Shown here piece after piece: positions 35,017-43,255 of a DNA stretch of 64,000 nt. Numbering within the stretch: the stretch's first letter is position 1; the number at the start of each line of letters is the position of its first letter. The notes below the pieces were generated by a model that saw only the letters and a list, made by a program, of their open reading frames with translations, had not been told where the DNA came from and did no database searches. The DNA comes from an uncultured Prevotella sp. (lineage in GTDB: Bacteria; Bacteroidota; Bacteroidia; Bacteroidales; Bacteroidaceae): assembly GCA_934256705.1 (NCBI GenBank), contig CAKQPF010000006.1, positions 1 through 64,000 of the forward strand, written 5' to 3'. Made by a program: the position numbers and the translations under genes.

Positions 35017-35094
35017 AAAAGCGGGAAGTGAAGAATACAACAGCCACCCTTTCACCGGGTAAAAGCATTGTTGCATTCTTCACTTTCCGCTTTT
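35017..35094. terminator. Terminator between convergent araC-type gene and DUF3109 gene
   Basis: A 20-bp stem with one G-U pair: AAAAGCGGGAAGTGAAGAAT (35017-35036) with 35075-35094. It is extended by ACAAC/GTTG inside. The left arm starts with A-run and the right arm ends with TTTT, suiting both directions. Confidence 0.75.
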
Positions 35095-35111
35095 ATTGTA
35101 TCCTGAAATCA

Positions 35112-35243
35112 GTGGTTTCACGGCATGAAAACGGCTTTATCACGACATAAAGAAAAAGCCCTCGCGACATGAGAACGGCATCATCAAGGCATAAAGAGAA
35201 AGACTTCATTGCGTGAGAGCAATGGTTTCACGGCATGAAATCA
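35112..35243. repeat. 22-bp tandem array 5 (six units) ending on a stop codon
   Basis: Units begin at 35112, 35134, 35156, 35178, 35200 and 35222. Several carry dyads with different arms: TTTCA/TGAAA in units 1 and 6, CTTTAT/ATAAAG in unit 2, CTC/GAG in unit 3. The last three bases are the stop codon of the DUF3109 gene. Confidence 0.9.
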
Positions 35244-35870
35244 ATCATTTCTCTTGATGAAACCTTCCTTTTCGAGTTGTGAAGCGCATTCTTCGAGCCA
35301 CTGATACCATTCCTTTCCGAAGCGTCGGATTAAAGGTTCGCGAAGGAATTTCCATACTGGGAGGCGCAATTCACTCCCCTTTTCCCTGGCACATTTGCAG
35401 ACACTCCACTGATTATAGTTGAGTCCTACGAGACCATCACCAAGCTTTACCTCGCGAATAGGATAGAGAGCACAACTTATAGGCTTACAGAAAGAGGACT
35501 TACCTGCACGGAATGCCTTCTCTGTAGCGCAGAGACAGCAGTTGTGAATGCACTTTCCGTCTATCTCAATGTCATCATAATATGTGAAAACGCAATCCTT
35601 TCCGCCTACGATACTTGTGACAAGGTCGCCTTCCTGATCGGTGTAAGCGACTCCTTGCTTGTCTATTACGGCTTGAGCAGATGCACTTAAGTCATCCCAC
35701 ACTATGTCGAGAGAGTCTTCCAGAACAGTTATTTCATCGAGAGTGACCGGTGCTCCGGCATCTCCTTCGATGCAACATTCGCCCTTGCACTTCTCAAGAT
35801 CACAGCAGAAGTACTCGGTAAATATGTCTGACGACAGGATAACGTCGCCTACTTGTATCATTGGTGCCAT
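35241..35870 (-). CDS. DUF3109 cysteine-rich protein
   Basis: 209 residues. Cysteine clusters YFCCDLEKCKGECCIEG (about 20-37), CIHNCCLCATEK (about 116-127), CKPISCALYPI and SVCKCAREKG suggest a metal- or Fe-S-binding fold, as in the YkgJ-related DUF3109 family of Bacteroidetes. Function is not established. Its stop is the last triplet of a 22-bp array. Confidence 0.85.
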   Translation of the reverse strand: MAPMIQVGDVILSSDIFTEYFCCDLEKCKGECCIEGDAGAPVTLDEITVLEDSLDIVWDDLSASAQAVIDKQGVAYTDQEGDLVTSIVGGKDCVFTYYDDIEIDGKCIHNCCLCATEKAFRAGKSSFCKPISCALYPIREVKLGDGLVGLNYNQWSVCKCAREKGSELRLPVWKFLREPLIRRFGKEWYQWLEECASQLEKEGFIKRND

Positions 35871-35926
35871 TAGTTTGTTGAGTGGTTGTCGGTTGGGGGT
35901 TATTGGTTTGGGATTGTGGAGTAAAG

Positions 35927-35990
35927 ATTATCGGGGATTATCACCATATTATTGGGGATTATCACCATGTTATCGGGTCACGATTATTGG
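35927..35990. repeat. Tandem array 6 (21-bp period) over the ung stop
   Basis: Two near-identical 21-bp units (35927-35947 and 35948-35968; core GGGGATTATCACCAT) and a diverged third unit to 35990. They cover the last codons and stop of ung (35962-35964). It is the only array with a period of 21 instead of 22. Confidence 0.75.
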
Positions 35991-36660
35991 CAATGAGGTA
36001 GGTATTACACTGCGAAAAATGATGATTACCGAACCATCCTCCACGATTAGCAGAAAGCGGAGACGGATGAACAGACTCGAGAATGAGGTGACGACTCTTG
36101 TCTATCAGTTTGCTTTTGCTGCGTGCATAGCCTCCCCAAAGTATGAAAACGACGTGGTTTTGCGTCTCGGAAACCTTCCGTATGACAGAATCCGTAAACT
36201 CTTCCCATCCTTTTCTCTGATGCGAACCAGCCTCATGCTCACGTACAGTCAGCGTAGCGTTGAGTAGAAGAACGCCTTGTTCAGCCCAGCGACGCAAGCT
36301 TCCATTGTATGATCTTACCCCTTTCTGAGCCGCAACAGCCGACAATTCTGGTACGGTACCTATGTCATTCTTCACTTCCTTGAAGATATTAACGAGAGAA
36401 GGAGGGAGCTGTATGCCGTCTTTTACAGAGAAACAGAGACCTTCAGCCTGTCCTGGTCCGTGGTAAGGGTCTTGTCCGAGGATTACTACCTTTACCTTAT
36501 CGAGCGGGCAAAGGTTGAAGGCATTGAAGACTTCGCTTGCTGGCGGGTAGCAGATATGATGCTTATATTCTTCGTGAACGAAGGCAGAAAGGCGCAGGAA
36601 GTAGTCCTTTTGGAACTCTTCTTGCAGGGCTTTATGCCATGATTCTTCTATTTTCACCAT
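35962..36660 (-). CDS. ung: Uracil-DNA glycosylase
   Basis: 232 residues, the usual size of family 1 UDG, which removes uracil from DNA. The water-activating loop GQDPYHGPGQAEGLCFSV, the Leu-intercalation loop HPSPLSANRGGWFGNHHFSQ and LLLNATLTVREHEAGSH are all present. The extreme C-terminus (RDPITW) is encoded by a tandem array. Confidence 0.97.
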   Translation of the reverse strand: MVKIEESWHKALQEEFQKDYFLRLSAFVHEEYKHHICYPPASEVFNAFNLCPLDKVKVVILGQDPYHGPGQAEGLCFSVKDGIQLPPSLVNIFKEVKNDIGTVPELSAVAAQKGVRSYNGSLRRWAEQGVLLLNATLTVREHEAGSHQRKGWEEFTDSVIRKVSETQNHVVFILWGGYARSKSKLIDKSRHLILESVHPSPLSANRGGWFGNHHFSQCNTYLIANNRDPITW

Positions 36661-36723
36661 TTGATTACGCTGTTATTGAGATATTAGGGGACGGAATTGG
36701 GGATGCCTATGGGGCGGAATGTG

Positions 36724-36785
36724 CCAGCCAGGGACGGCTGGAATTGGGATGATAACGGGGGATGATGCCAGCCAAGGACGGCGGG
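36724..36785. repeat. Two hexaloop palindromes (type II)
   Basis: CCAGCC-AGGGAC-GGCTGG (36724-36741) and an imperfect CCAGCC-AAGGAC-GGCGGG (36768-36785) lie in the gap between ung and gpmI. They match the elements at 30411 and 40381. No gene is seen in 36661-36949. Confidence 0.6.
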
Positions 36786-36883
36786 AATTAGGGATGATAA
36801 TAAAGGCAGATGTGCACCCCATCATTGGTTCCAGCCTTTGGGGACTGGGGGAGATGAGATGCACATCTTATTTATATTGCCTT

Positions 36884-36949
36884 TATAGGATGGATTTCTA
36901 TCCTCTATAGGATGGATATCTTTCCTTTGCAGGACAGCTATCAGGATGA
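36884..36949. repeat. 22-bp tandem array 7 (three units) abutting the gpmI stop
   Basis: Units begin at 36884, 36906 and 36928. Units 1 and 2 share TATAGGATGGAT with AGGAT/ATCCT dyads; unit 3 is diverged. The array ends exactly one base before the gpmI stop triplet (36950). Confidence 0.8.
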
Positions 36950-38470
36950 TTAGTCCACGATAAGGTTCTCACCAGTCATGTCAGCAGGCTTCTCAAGACC
37001 CATGATATGGAGGATAGAAGGAGCGACATCGGCAAGACGACCGTCCTTAACAGTGGCAGAATTGTTGTCTGTCACATAGATGAAAGGAACCGGATTGAGT
37101 GAGTGAGCGGTGTTAGGAGTGCCGTCAGGATTGATAGCATTGTCAGCATTACCGTGGTCAGCGATGATGATAGCCTCGTAACCAGTAGCCTTAGCAGCCT
37201 CGATAACCTCGCGAACGCAGTTGTCCACAGCCCAAACAGCCTTAGCTATAGCGTTGTAAACGCCAGTGTGACCAACCATATCACCATTAGCAAAGTTGAC
37301 AACGATGAAGTCATACTCATCCTTCTTGATGTTAGCCACGAGCTTATCCTTTACCTCGTATGCAGACATCTCAGGCTTGAGGTCGTAAGTAGCAACCTTA
37401 GGAGAAGCCACGAGCACGCGGTCTTCGTTCTCATAAGGAGCCTCTCTACCGCCATTGAAGAAGAAAGTAACGTGAGCATACTTCTCAGTTTCAGCAGTAT
37501 GGAGCTGCTTTTTGCCCTGCTGAGAGAGGTATTCTCCGAGAGTATTCATAACGTTCTCCTTAGGGAAGAGAATTTCCACACCCTTGAAAGAAGCATCGTA
37601 TGGAGTCATGCAGAAGTATTTGAGACCAGGGATAGTCTTCATTCCCTGCTCGGTGAGGTCCTGCTGAGTGAGCACCTGAGTAAGTTCCTTGGCGCGGTCG
37701 TTACGGAAATTGATGAAGATAACCACGTCACCTTCCTCGATTTTACCGTTAACGGAAGAATTGGAGATAGCCTTAACGAACTCATCAGTAACGCCTTCGT
37801 CGTAGCTTTCCTGCATAGCCTGCACCATATCAGTAGCCTGCTTGCCTACGCCAGCAGTGATAAGGTCGTAAGCTTCCTTGACACGCTCCCATCTCTTGTC
37901 GCGGTCCATAGCGTAGAAGCGTCCGATGATGCTTGCGATGGCAGCGTCATTAGCCTTACAAACGTCAGTAACCTGCTCGATGAAGCCCTTACCTGAGTGT
38001 GGGTCAGTGTCGCGTCCGTCCATGAAACAGTGAACGAAAGTCTGGTTCTTGAGTCCGAACTCCTTACCTACCTCGATGAGCTTGAAGAGATGATCGAGAG
38101 AAGAGTGAACGCCGCCATTGGAAGTAAGTCCCATGAGATGGAGCTTCTTTCCTGTCTCTTTAGCGTATGTATAAGCGGCAACGACCTGTGGATTCTTAGA
38201 AATCGAACCGTCCTTGCATGCACGATTGATCTTTACGAGGTCCTGATAAACGATACGTCCAGCTCCGATATTGAGGTGACCCACCTCAGAGTTACCCATC
38301 TGTCCGTCAGGAAGACCTACATCTTCACCAGACGCCTGAAGCTGAGAGTGAGAAGAAATAGCTGTAAGATAATCCAGATAAGGTGTAGGAGTGTTGTAGA
38401 TAACATCACCTTTACCATGCTTACCGATTCCCCATCCGTCGAGAATCATCAGAAGTGCTTTCTTTGCCAT
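36950..38470 (-). CDS. gpmI: 2,3-bisphosphoglycerate-independent phosphoglycerate mutase
   Basis: 506 residues, full length. A di-manganese enzyme interconverting 3- and 2-phosphoglycerate in glycolysis. The first metal site is MILDGWG, the phosphoserine lies in MGNSEVGHLNIGAGRIVYQ (about residue 62), and HCFMDGRDTDP, FINFRNDRAKE and IADHGNADN supply further ligands. It is a single gene with its own promoter. Confidence 0.97.
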   Translation of the reverse strand: MAKKALLMILDGWGIGKHGKGDVIYNTPTPYLDYLTAISSHSQLQASGEDVGLPDGQMGNSEVGHLNIGAGRIVYQDLVKINRACKDGSISKNPQVVAAYTYAKETGKKLHLMGLTSNGGVHSSLDHLFKLIEVGKEFGLKNQTFVHCFMDGRDTDPHSGKGFIEQVTDVCKANDAAIASIIGRFYAMDRDKRWERVKEAYDLITAGVGKQATDMVQAMQESYDEGVTDEFVKAISNSSVNGKIEEGDVVIFINFRNDRAKELTQVLTQQDLTEQGMKTIPGLKYFCMTPYDASFKGVEILFPKENVMNTLGEYLSQQGKKQLHTAETEKYAHVTFFFNGGREAPYENEDRVLVASPKVATYDLKPEMSAYEVKDKLVANIKKDEYDFIVVNFANGDMVGHTGVYNAIAKAVWAVDNCVREVIEAAKATGYEAIIIADHGNADNAINPDGTPNTAHSLNPVPFIYVTDNNSATVKDGRLADVAPSILHIMGLEKPADMTGENLIVD

Positions 38471-38650
38471 TTTATATACTGTTGATTTTTATTGAACTTC
38501 CGCATTGTGCAATGTGCTCCGTAGTAGCCATTTGTTTTGGCTTGGTCGGGCAATCGTTTCCTGATCGGGATTTGGGATTACCGTAAACAGCTGATAACCG
38601 AATACTTTTTGCGAATGCGAAACAAATATTTTTTATTTCCTTTCAAATTA

Positions 38651-38682
38651 CAAAGGTACTGTTTTCTTATGAAAACAACAAG
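38651..38682 (-). promoter_or_regulatory. gpmI promoter
   Basis: On the minus strand TTG (38680-38682 region), about 20 bp, then TACCTTTG (38651-38658), 180 bp upstream of the gpmI start. Confidence 0.55.
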
Positions 38683-38686
38683 AAAA

Positions 38687-39592
38687 TCAGTTGTATTTTT
38701 TTGCCCACTCCGATATTTTTGCTTTAAGATAAGCGAGGAAGCCCTCATCGCCTATCACGTCAATGTCATCATATAGTCCGAGGACGAATCTGCCGATACC
38801 GAGATAGCTGCACACTTCAGTGCGGAAAAGCCATTTCCCATCCTCTGCAGGAACCATCGCGGGGAGTGCTTCCGGGTATTCCTCTACCATGAGATTATGG
38901 GAGAGAAGTCCGAGTTTCATCTCGACGAGCCTGTGCTCTTCGCCTGAGAAAGAGAAGATGTCGGTATATACCGCCTTGTGCTTATCCTCAAATTCCCACG
39001 GGGAATCGAGGATTTCGACGGCATTCATTCGTGACAGTTTGAATGTCTTGTTGGTGCCGCTGCTGAGTTCGTGGCATCTCACCTCATTATTGTTGTTCAT
39101 GAAGAGATACGGCTCTACGATGCGGTCGCTGACACTTTTGCTGTGGGGAGACGAGTAACCTATGATTTTCACCTGCTGCTTGAACTTGATGGCCTCGTGG
39201 AGTGTGCGCATGATTCGGCTGACATTCTTCCTCATCTTCTCATTCTGGAGGATTCTGAAGTCATAGAAACGCTCCAGTTTTTTGGAGAGTTCCTTCATGC
39301 GGATGGTCTTTATCTCGCTGTTGTTCAGCAGTTCACGCATCAGTACTGCTTCCTCGTCGGTGAACTGCACGAGGTCGAATATCTCCTTGAAGAATGGCGA
39401 TTCTCGCGAGATAAAATAGTATTGCTTGTGCTTTTCGATGACAAAACCGGACTGGCGGAAGAAATCTATATAGTAATAGAGCGACCTTCGGGATATGCCT
39501 ACTTCTTTGCATATCTCGTCGGTGGTGTAATGTCTGTTTTGTATGAGGAGAAGCAGGAGGTCGAGTTCTCTCTTTAGGTGGTCGTGTCTCAT
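38687..39592 (-). CDS. WYL-domain transcriptional regulator
   Basis: 301 residues. An N-terminal winged helix (RHYTTDEICKEVGISRRSLYYYIDFFRQSG, about 20-50) and a WYL-type ligand domain (VEPYLFMNNNNEVRCHELSSGTNKTFKLSRM, about 165-195). WYL proteins often sense nucleic-acid ligands. The start overlaps the rnhB stop by 4 bp, indicating coupled translation. The target genes are unknown. Confidence 0.85.
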   Translation of the reverse strand: MRHDHLKRELDLLLLLIQNRHYTTDEICKEVGISRRSLYYYIDFFRQSGFVIEKHKQYYFISRESPFFKEIFDLVQFTDEEAVLMRELLNNSEIKTIRMKELSKKLERFYDFRILQNEKMRKNVSRIMRTLHEAIKFKQQVKIIGYSSPHSKSVSDRIVEPYLFMNNNNEVRCHELSSGTNKTFKLSRMNAVEILDSPWEFEDKHKAVYTDIFSFSGEEHRLVEMKLGLLSHNLMVEEYPEALPAMVPAEDGKWLFRTEVCSYLGIGRFVLGLYDDIDVIGDEGFLAYLKAKISEWAKKYN

Positions 39593-40299
39593 TCTTTTCC
39601 GAAGTCGAGGGTGAGTTGTCTATCCACTACTCCAGCGAATGTGAGGCGGTGGTAGGGTGATGGTCCATGCTCTCTGATGGCTGCGTAGTGGGCTTTGGTT
39701 GGGTAGCCTTTGTTCTTTTTCCATTGGTAGGCAGGGTATTCCCCGTCTATCTGCTTCATGAAATCGTCACGATAGGTCTTGGCGAGGATGGAGGCCGCTG
39801 CTATGGATAGGTACTTTCCGTCGCCTTTTACTATCGTGGTGCTGGGGAGGGGGGAAGGGATTATATCAGCCGGTAACGCGGCTGACACAGTGGCGGCTTC
39901 GCTTTCATTGGGGGCGGTGGCTCTTTCTTCCTGGGAGAGGGTGGCGAAGGGGATGTAGGGCTTGAACTTGTTGCCATCCACGATGACGGCTTCGGGACGG
40001 AGAGAGAGGCGGTCGAGGGCGCGGTGCATGGCGAGGATGGAGGCATTGAGGATGTTGATATGGTCTATTTCCTCTGCAGAGACTATGCCTACAGCCCATG
40101 CGAGGGCATCACGCTCTATCTGCTCACGGAGGATATAGCGTTTCTTCTCGGAGAGCTGCTTGGAATCATTGAGCATCTCATTGACGTAATCATCGGGCAA
40201 TATGACGGCAGCAGCGAAGACGGGACCAGCGAGACAGCCTCTTCCGGCTTCGTCGCATCCGGCTTCTATCTTGCCTTCGTAGTATTTGTTCAGGAGCAT
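39589..40299 (-). CDS. rnhB: Ribonuclease HII with an inserted segment
   Basis: 236 residues. RNase HII removes ribonucleotides from DNA and RNA-DNA hybrids. Active-site residues: Asp/Glu in CDEAGRG (16-17), Asp in VIVDGNKFKPY (108), and KGDGKYLSIAAASILAKTYRDD. Between FKPYIPF and STTIVKGDG there are about 35 residues (119-153) where family members have only a few. The insert includes a REP-like palindrome read in frame as ATVSAALPADI. The core fold appears intact, so the enzyme is probably active. Confidence 0.94.
   Translation of the reverse strand: MLLNKYYEGKIEAGCDEAGRGCLAGPVFAAAVILPDDYVNEMLNDSKQLSEKKRYILREQIERDALAWAVGIVSAEEIDHINILNASILAMHRALDRLSLRPEAVIVDGNKFKPYIPFATLSQEERATAPNESEAATVSAALPADIIPSPLPSTTIVKGDGKYLSIAAASILAKTYRDDFMKQIDGEYPAYQWKKNKGYPTKAHYAAIREHGPSPYHRLTFAGVVDRQLTLDFGKE
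39864..39894 (+). repeat. REP-like palindrome inside rnhB
   Basis: CAGCCG (39867-39872) and CGGCTG (39879-39884) with a GTAACG loop, preceded by ATATC and followed by ACACAGTGGC. A full-consensus copy, unusual in being inside a coding sequence and in frame. Confidence 0.85.
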
Positions 40300-40320
40300 T
40301 TCTGTTGGGGGAGGGGGATA

Positions 40321-40350
40321 TATCCGCCGGTGACGCGGCGGACACAGTGG
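40321..40350 (+). repeat. REP-like palindrome upstream of rnhB
   Basis: CCGCCG (40324-40329) and CGGCGG (40336-40341) around GTGAC, followed by ACACAGTGGC. Only about 430 bp from the copy inside rnhB and in the same orientation, but with different, still complementary arms. Confidence 0.85.
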
Positions 40351-40380
40351 CGGATTGTTGGGATATTCGGGGGCACATTT

Positions 40381-40398
40381 TCAGCCAAGGACGGCTGA
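40381..40398. repeat. Hexaloop palindrome (type II)
   Basis: TCAGCC and GGCTGA around AAGGAC, between rnhB and the TrmH-type gene. Followed by GGGGCGGACACGGGGGCGG, which recalls the REP tail. Confidence 0.6.
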
Positions 40399-40425
40399 AA
40401 GGGGCGGACACGGGGGCGGGATGGC

Positions 40426-41022
40426 TTATTTCACGAATGACCAGATGATGATTCCGGCGGTGGTGGAGACATTGAGCGAGTGCTTGGTGCCGTACTGAGG
40501 GATTTCCAGACAGCCGTCGCAATGGTCAATGACATCCTGATGCACGCCCTTAACCTCATTACCCAGGATGACAGCATACCTCTTTCCTTCCTGCGGATGG
40601 AAATCATTGAGCATGGTGGAACCGTGGCATTGCTCTACAGCAAGAACCTCATAGCCTTGCATTTTGAGCGACTTGAGGGCATCGAGGGCCGTGGGGAAAT
40701 ACTTCCAATCCACGCTATCCTCCGCTCCGAGGGCTGTCTTGTGGATTTCCTGCTGTGCCTTCAGCGTGCATTCCCTTGCGGTCTGCAGGGCGGAAGGGTC
40801 AGCGACATGAGCCTCATCGACGGGATATGGCGTGGCGGTGATGCCACAAAGATATATGCTCTCCACGCGGAAAGCATCGCTTGTGCGGAATACGCTGCCT
40901 ACATTATACAGCGAACGGACGTCATCAAGCACCACAATGAGGGGCAGTTTCTTTGACTTTTGAAACTCCTCCACTGTGAGGCGGTGCATTTCTAATATGC
41001 TTAGTTTGGGGTTGGAAGACAT
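40426..41022 (-). CDS. SpoU/TrmH-family RNA methyltransferase
   Basis: 198 residues. A SPOUT-fold 2'-O-methyltransferase. The three motifs are visible: DDVRSLYNVGSVFRTSDAF (motif 1), AVILGNEVKGV (motif 2) and IPQYGTKHSLNVSTTAGII (motif 3, trefoil knot). The target base (tRNA or rRNA) cannot be read from the sequence. It lies upstream of rnhB. Confidence 0.92.
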   Translation of the reverse strand: MSSNPKLSILEMHRLTVEEFQKSKKLPLIVVLDDVRSLYNVGSVFRTSDAFRVESIYLCGITATPYPVDEAHVADPSALQTARECTLKAQQEIHKTALGAEDSVDWKYFPTALDALKSLKMQGYEVLAVEQCHGSTMLNDFHPQEGKRYAVILGNEVKGVHQDVIDHCDGCLEIPQYGTKHSLNVSTTAGIIIWSFVK

Positions 41023-41025
41023 AGT

Positions 41026-41134
41026 TTTGTTGTTTGGTTGTTTTGTTGTTTGGTTGTTTTGTTGTTCGACAGTCCAGCCTTCATTTTAATTCAATCAACC
41101 AAACAACTAAACAACAAAACAACTAAACAACAAA
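41026..41134. terminator. Octanucleotide-repeat hairpin after sufS
   Basis: The arms at 41026-41064 and 41096-41134, built of GTTGTTTG/GTTGTTTT octamers, pair over 39 positions with two G-U pairs and one mismatch. It ends one base before the sufS stop triplet (41136). Same repeat class as at 28625-28717; a probable sufS terminator. Confidence 0.7.
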
Positions 41135-41135
41135 T

Positions 41136-42356
41136 TTAGAACATCTTACTAACTCTCTCTATTCCAGCGACAAGAGTATCGATTTCCTCTTTAGTGTTAT
41201 AGAGAGCAAAGGATGCGCGTACCGTGCCCTGAATGCCAAGACGGTGCATAAGTGGCTCAGCGCAATGGTGACCGGTACGAACGGCAATGCCGAGCCGGTC
41301 GAGCAGGGTTCCCATATCGAGATGATGGATATCACCGACGAGGAAACTGATGACAGCATCCTTGCCGGGTGCCGTTCCGAAGAGCCTCATGCCCGGAATC
41401 TCCTGCATTCTCTCCATAGCATAGCGGGTAAGCTCACGCTCGTGGGCGACGATATTCCCGATACCGAGGTCGAGCATATAGTCTATGGCGCGCGCCAGGC
41501 CGTGGGTTGCGACATAGTCAGGCGTGCCAGCCTCGAATTTGAACGGCAGTTCGGCATAGGTTGTTTTCTCGAAAGACACCGTGCCGATCATCTCTCCGCC
41601 GCCCTGATAAGGCACCATCTTCTCCAGCCATTCCTCTTTTCCGTAGAGGACACCTATGCCGGTAGGACCATACATCTTATGTCCTGAGAAGGCAAAGAAA
41701 TCACAGTCGAGGTCTTTCACATCGACCGGGATATGCGGAGCACTCTGCGCACCATCGACAAGGACAGGGATGCCCTGCTCATGTGCGCGACGGATTATCT
41801 CCTTGACGGGATTCACAGTGCCGAGAACATTGCTGACGTGCGCCACGCTGACGAGCTTGGTGCGGTCGGTAATCATGGAGTCGAATGCTTCAAGATCGAG
41901 AACGCCATCGTCGGACATAGGAATGACGCGCAGACGGATGCCCTTCTTGAGTCCCTGGAGCTGCCAAGGCACGATATTGGAATGGTGCTCCATAGTGGAG
42001 ATGATGACCTCATCGCCTTCCTTCATGAATGAATCGCAGAAGGAACTCGCCACGAGATTCATGCTCTCAGTGGTGCCTCGGGTGAAGATAATCTCCTGTA
42101 TTTTGCCGGCGTTGATAAACTGTCTCACCTTCTCACGCGCCGCCTCATGCAGGTCAGTGGCCTGCTGAGAGAGGTAATGCACGCCTCTATGGACATTAGC
42201 ATTGACGTTGAGATACTCCTCGCGCATAGCGTCGAGCACGCACAGCGGTTTCTGCGTGGTGGCGCCATTGTCGAGATATACGAGAGGTTTTCCATATACT
42301 TCGCGTGAAAGTATAGGGAAATCCGCTCTGACTTTATTTATATCATAGTTTGCCAT
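41136..42356 (-). CDS. sufS: Cysteine desulfurase SufS
   Basis: 406 residues. A class II PLP cysteine desulfurase supplying sulfur for Fe-S clusters. The PLP lysine is in FAFSGHKMYGPTGIGVLYG (about 226), the persulfide Cys in TGHHCAEPLM (about 361), and TVRASFALYNTKEEID is typical of the SufS C-terminus. The expected partner genes sufBCD lie 1.9 kb upstream, separated by a toxin-antitoxin pair and an orphan gene. It has its own promoter at 42388-42419. Confidence 0.96.
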   Translation of the reverse strand: MANYDINKVRADFPILSREVYGKPLVYLDNGATTQKPLCVLDAMREEYLNVNANVHRGVHYLSQQATDLHEAAREKVRQFINAGKIQEIIFTRGTTESMNLVASSFCDSFMKEGDEVIISTMEHHSNIVPWQLQGLKKGIRLRVIPMSDDGVLDLEAFDSMITDRTKLVSVAHVSNVLGTVNPVKEIIRRAHEQGIPVLVDGAQSAPHIPVDVKDLDCDFFAFSGHKMYGPTGIGVLYGKEEWLEKMVPYQGGGEMIGTVSFEKTTYAELPFKFEAGTPDYVATHGLARAIDYMLDLGIGNIVAHERELTRYAMERMQEIPGMRLFGTAPGKDAVISFLVGDIHHLDMGTLLDRLGIAVRTGHHCAEPLMHRLGIQGTVRASFALYNTKEEIDTLVAGIERVSKMF

Positions 42357-42634
42357 TTTCTTTTCTGCAACAGTTGTTATCAGGATGCAAAGTTAGTGAA
42401 AAATATTAAGGTATGCAAAAATCGGGGATTGATTTTTCCAAAAGGGGGAAAGCAGACTGGCATTGCATCATAACATATTGACATAAAGAAGATTACCGTT
42501 CAGACAAGTAAGCATTATCACACGCATCACTGCCGGCAACAGGATGATGGAGGGAAAGAGAAAAGTGTTCGATTTTCCCGTATGCAGGAAGAGAAAGAAA
42601 AGTCGGTTTGTAACTTATTGATTTACAATGTGTT
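42357..42634. other. Intergenic region upstream of sufS
   Basis: Holds the sufS promoter. From 42420 to 42634 I see no gene, hairpin or repeat. It leads into a 22-bp array. Confidence 0.5.
42388..42419 (-). promoter_or_regulatory. sufS promoter
   Basis: On the minus strand TTTG (42416-42419), 20 bp, TAACTTTG (42388-42395): both elements match the Bacteroidetes consensus, 32 bp upstream of the start codon. Confidence 0.75.
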
Positions 42635-42766
42635 GCAAAAGCGTAGTTTTTAGGATGTAAAAGCTATGCTATTGGAGGGTAATATCTATGCTTTTAGGGC
42701 GTAAAAGCTATGCTATTGCGATGCGAAAGCTTGGATATCGGGAAATGATAGCTTTGGGATTGGGGG
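42635..42766. repeat. 22-bp tandem array 8 (six units)
   Basis: Units begin at 42635, 42657, 42679, 42701, 42723 and 42745 with no indels. The core GTAAAAGCTATGCTATTG is the reverse complement of the unit in arrays 1 and 11. Lies between the PIN toxin stop and the sufS promoter. Confidence 0.92.
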
Positions 42767-42844
42767 ATTGTTCGATTTTTCCTTATCTAAATTATGTTCT
42801 AAAACTTATTATTATAACTCCATAAACATATACAGAATGGAATT

Positions 42845-43255
42845 CTACTGTTTTCTCAAATCATCAAGAAAAGCCTTAAGAGTAATCACTTCAACCTTAG
42901 GAAAAGGAATATCGTTCAGAACATTAAAATGATGATCATGCGTTACAACGTATTTTGCATTCGATACAATAGCGCAATCTACGAACTTATTATCATCCTC
43001 ATCAGCCTTTATCAAATGAAAAGCATAAGAAGGAGATACCATTTTCACATTGCGTCTATTCAAGATTGCGGAAACAATCAATTCTGACATCAATGGGGAA
43101 ATATTTCGTGCTATAACCTCTGAATATTCTTCAACAATCTCATTACTTATGCACATGACATATTTACCATCAAGGAAGTCTTGCCACGCTTGATAGTATT
43201 CATTTCGTGCTGATATTGCCATAATCAGGCAATTAGTGTCAATTACAACATTCAT
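42845..43255 (-). CDS. PIN-domain toxin (type II toxin-antitoxin)
   Basis: 136 residues, PIN-domain ribonuclease of the 'putative toxin component' group. Acidic active-site candidates are Asp6 (VVIDTN), Glu43/44, Asp87/88 and Asp93 (DEDDNKFVDCA), and Asp107 (VVTHDHHF). It overlaps the upstream small gene by 4 bp, the usual toxin-antitoxin layout. It would cleave RNA when free of its antitoxin. Confidence 0.88.
   Translation of the reverse strand: MNVVIDTNCLIMAISARNEYYQAWQDFLDGKYVMCISNEIVEEYSEVIARNISPLMSELIVSAILNRRNVKMVSPSYAFHLIKADEDDNKFVDCAIVSNAKYVVTHDHHFNVLNDIPFPKVEVITLKAFLDDLRKQ

Noticed and set aside
39841..39945. rnhB as a pseudogene because of the insertion
   Set aside because: The frame and all active-site motifs are intact on both sides of the insert, and the overlap with the WYL gene is kept.
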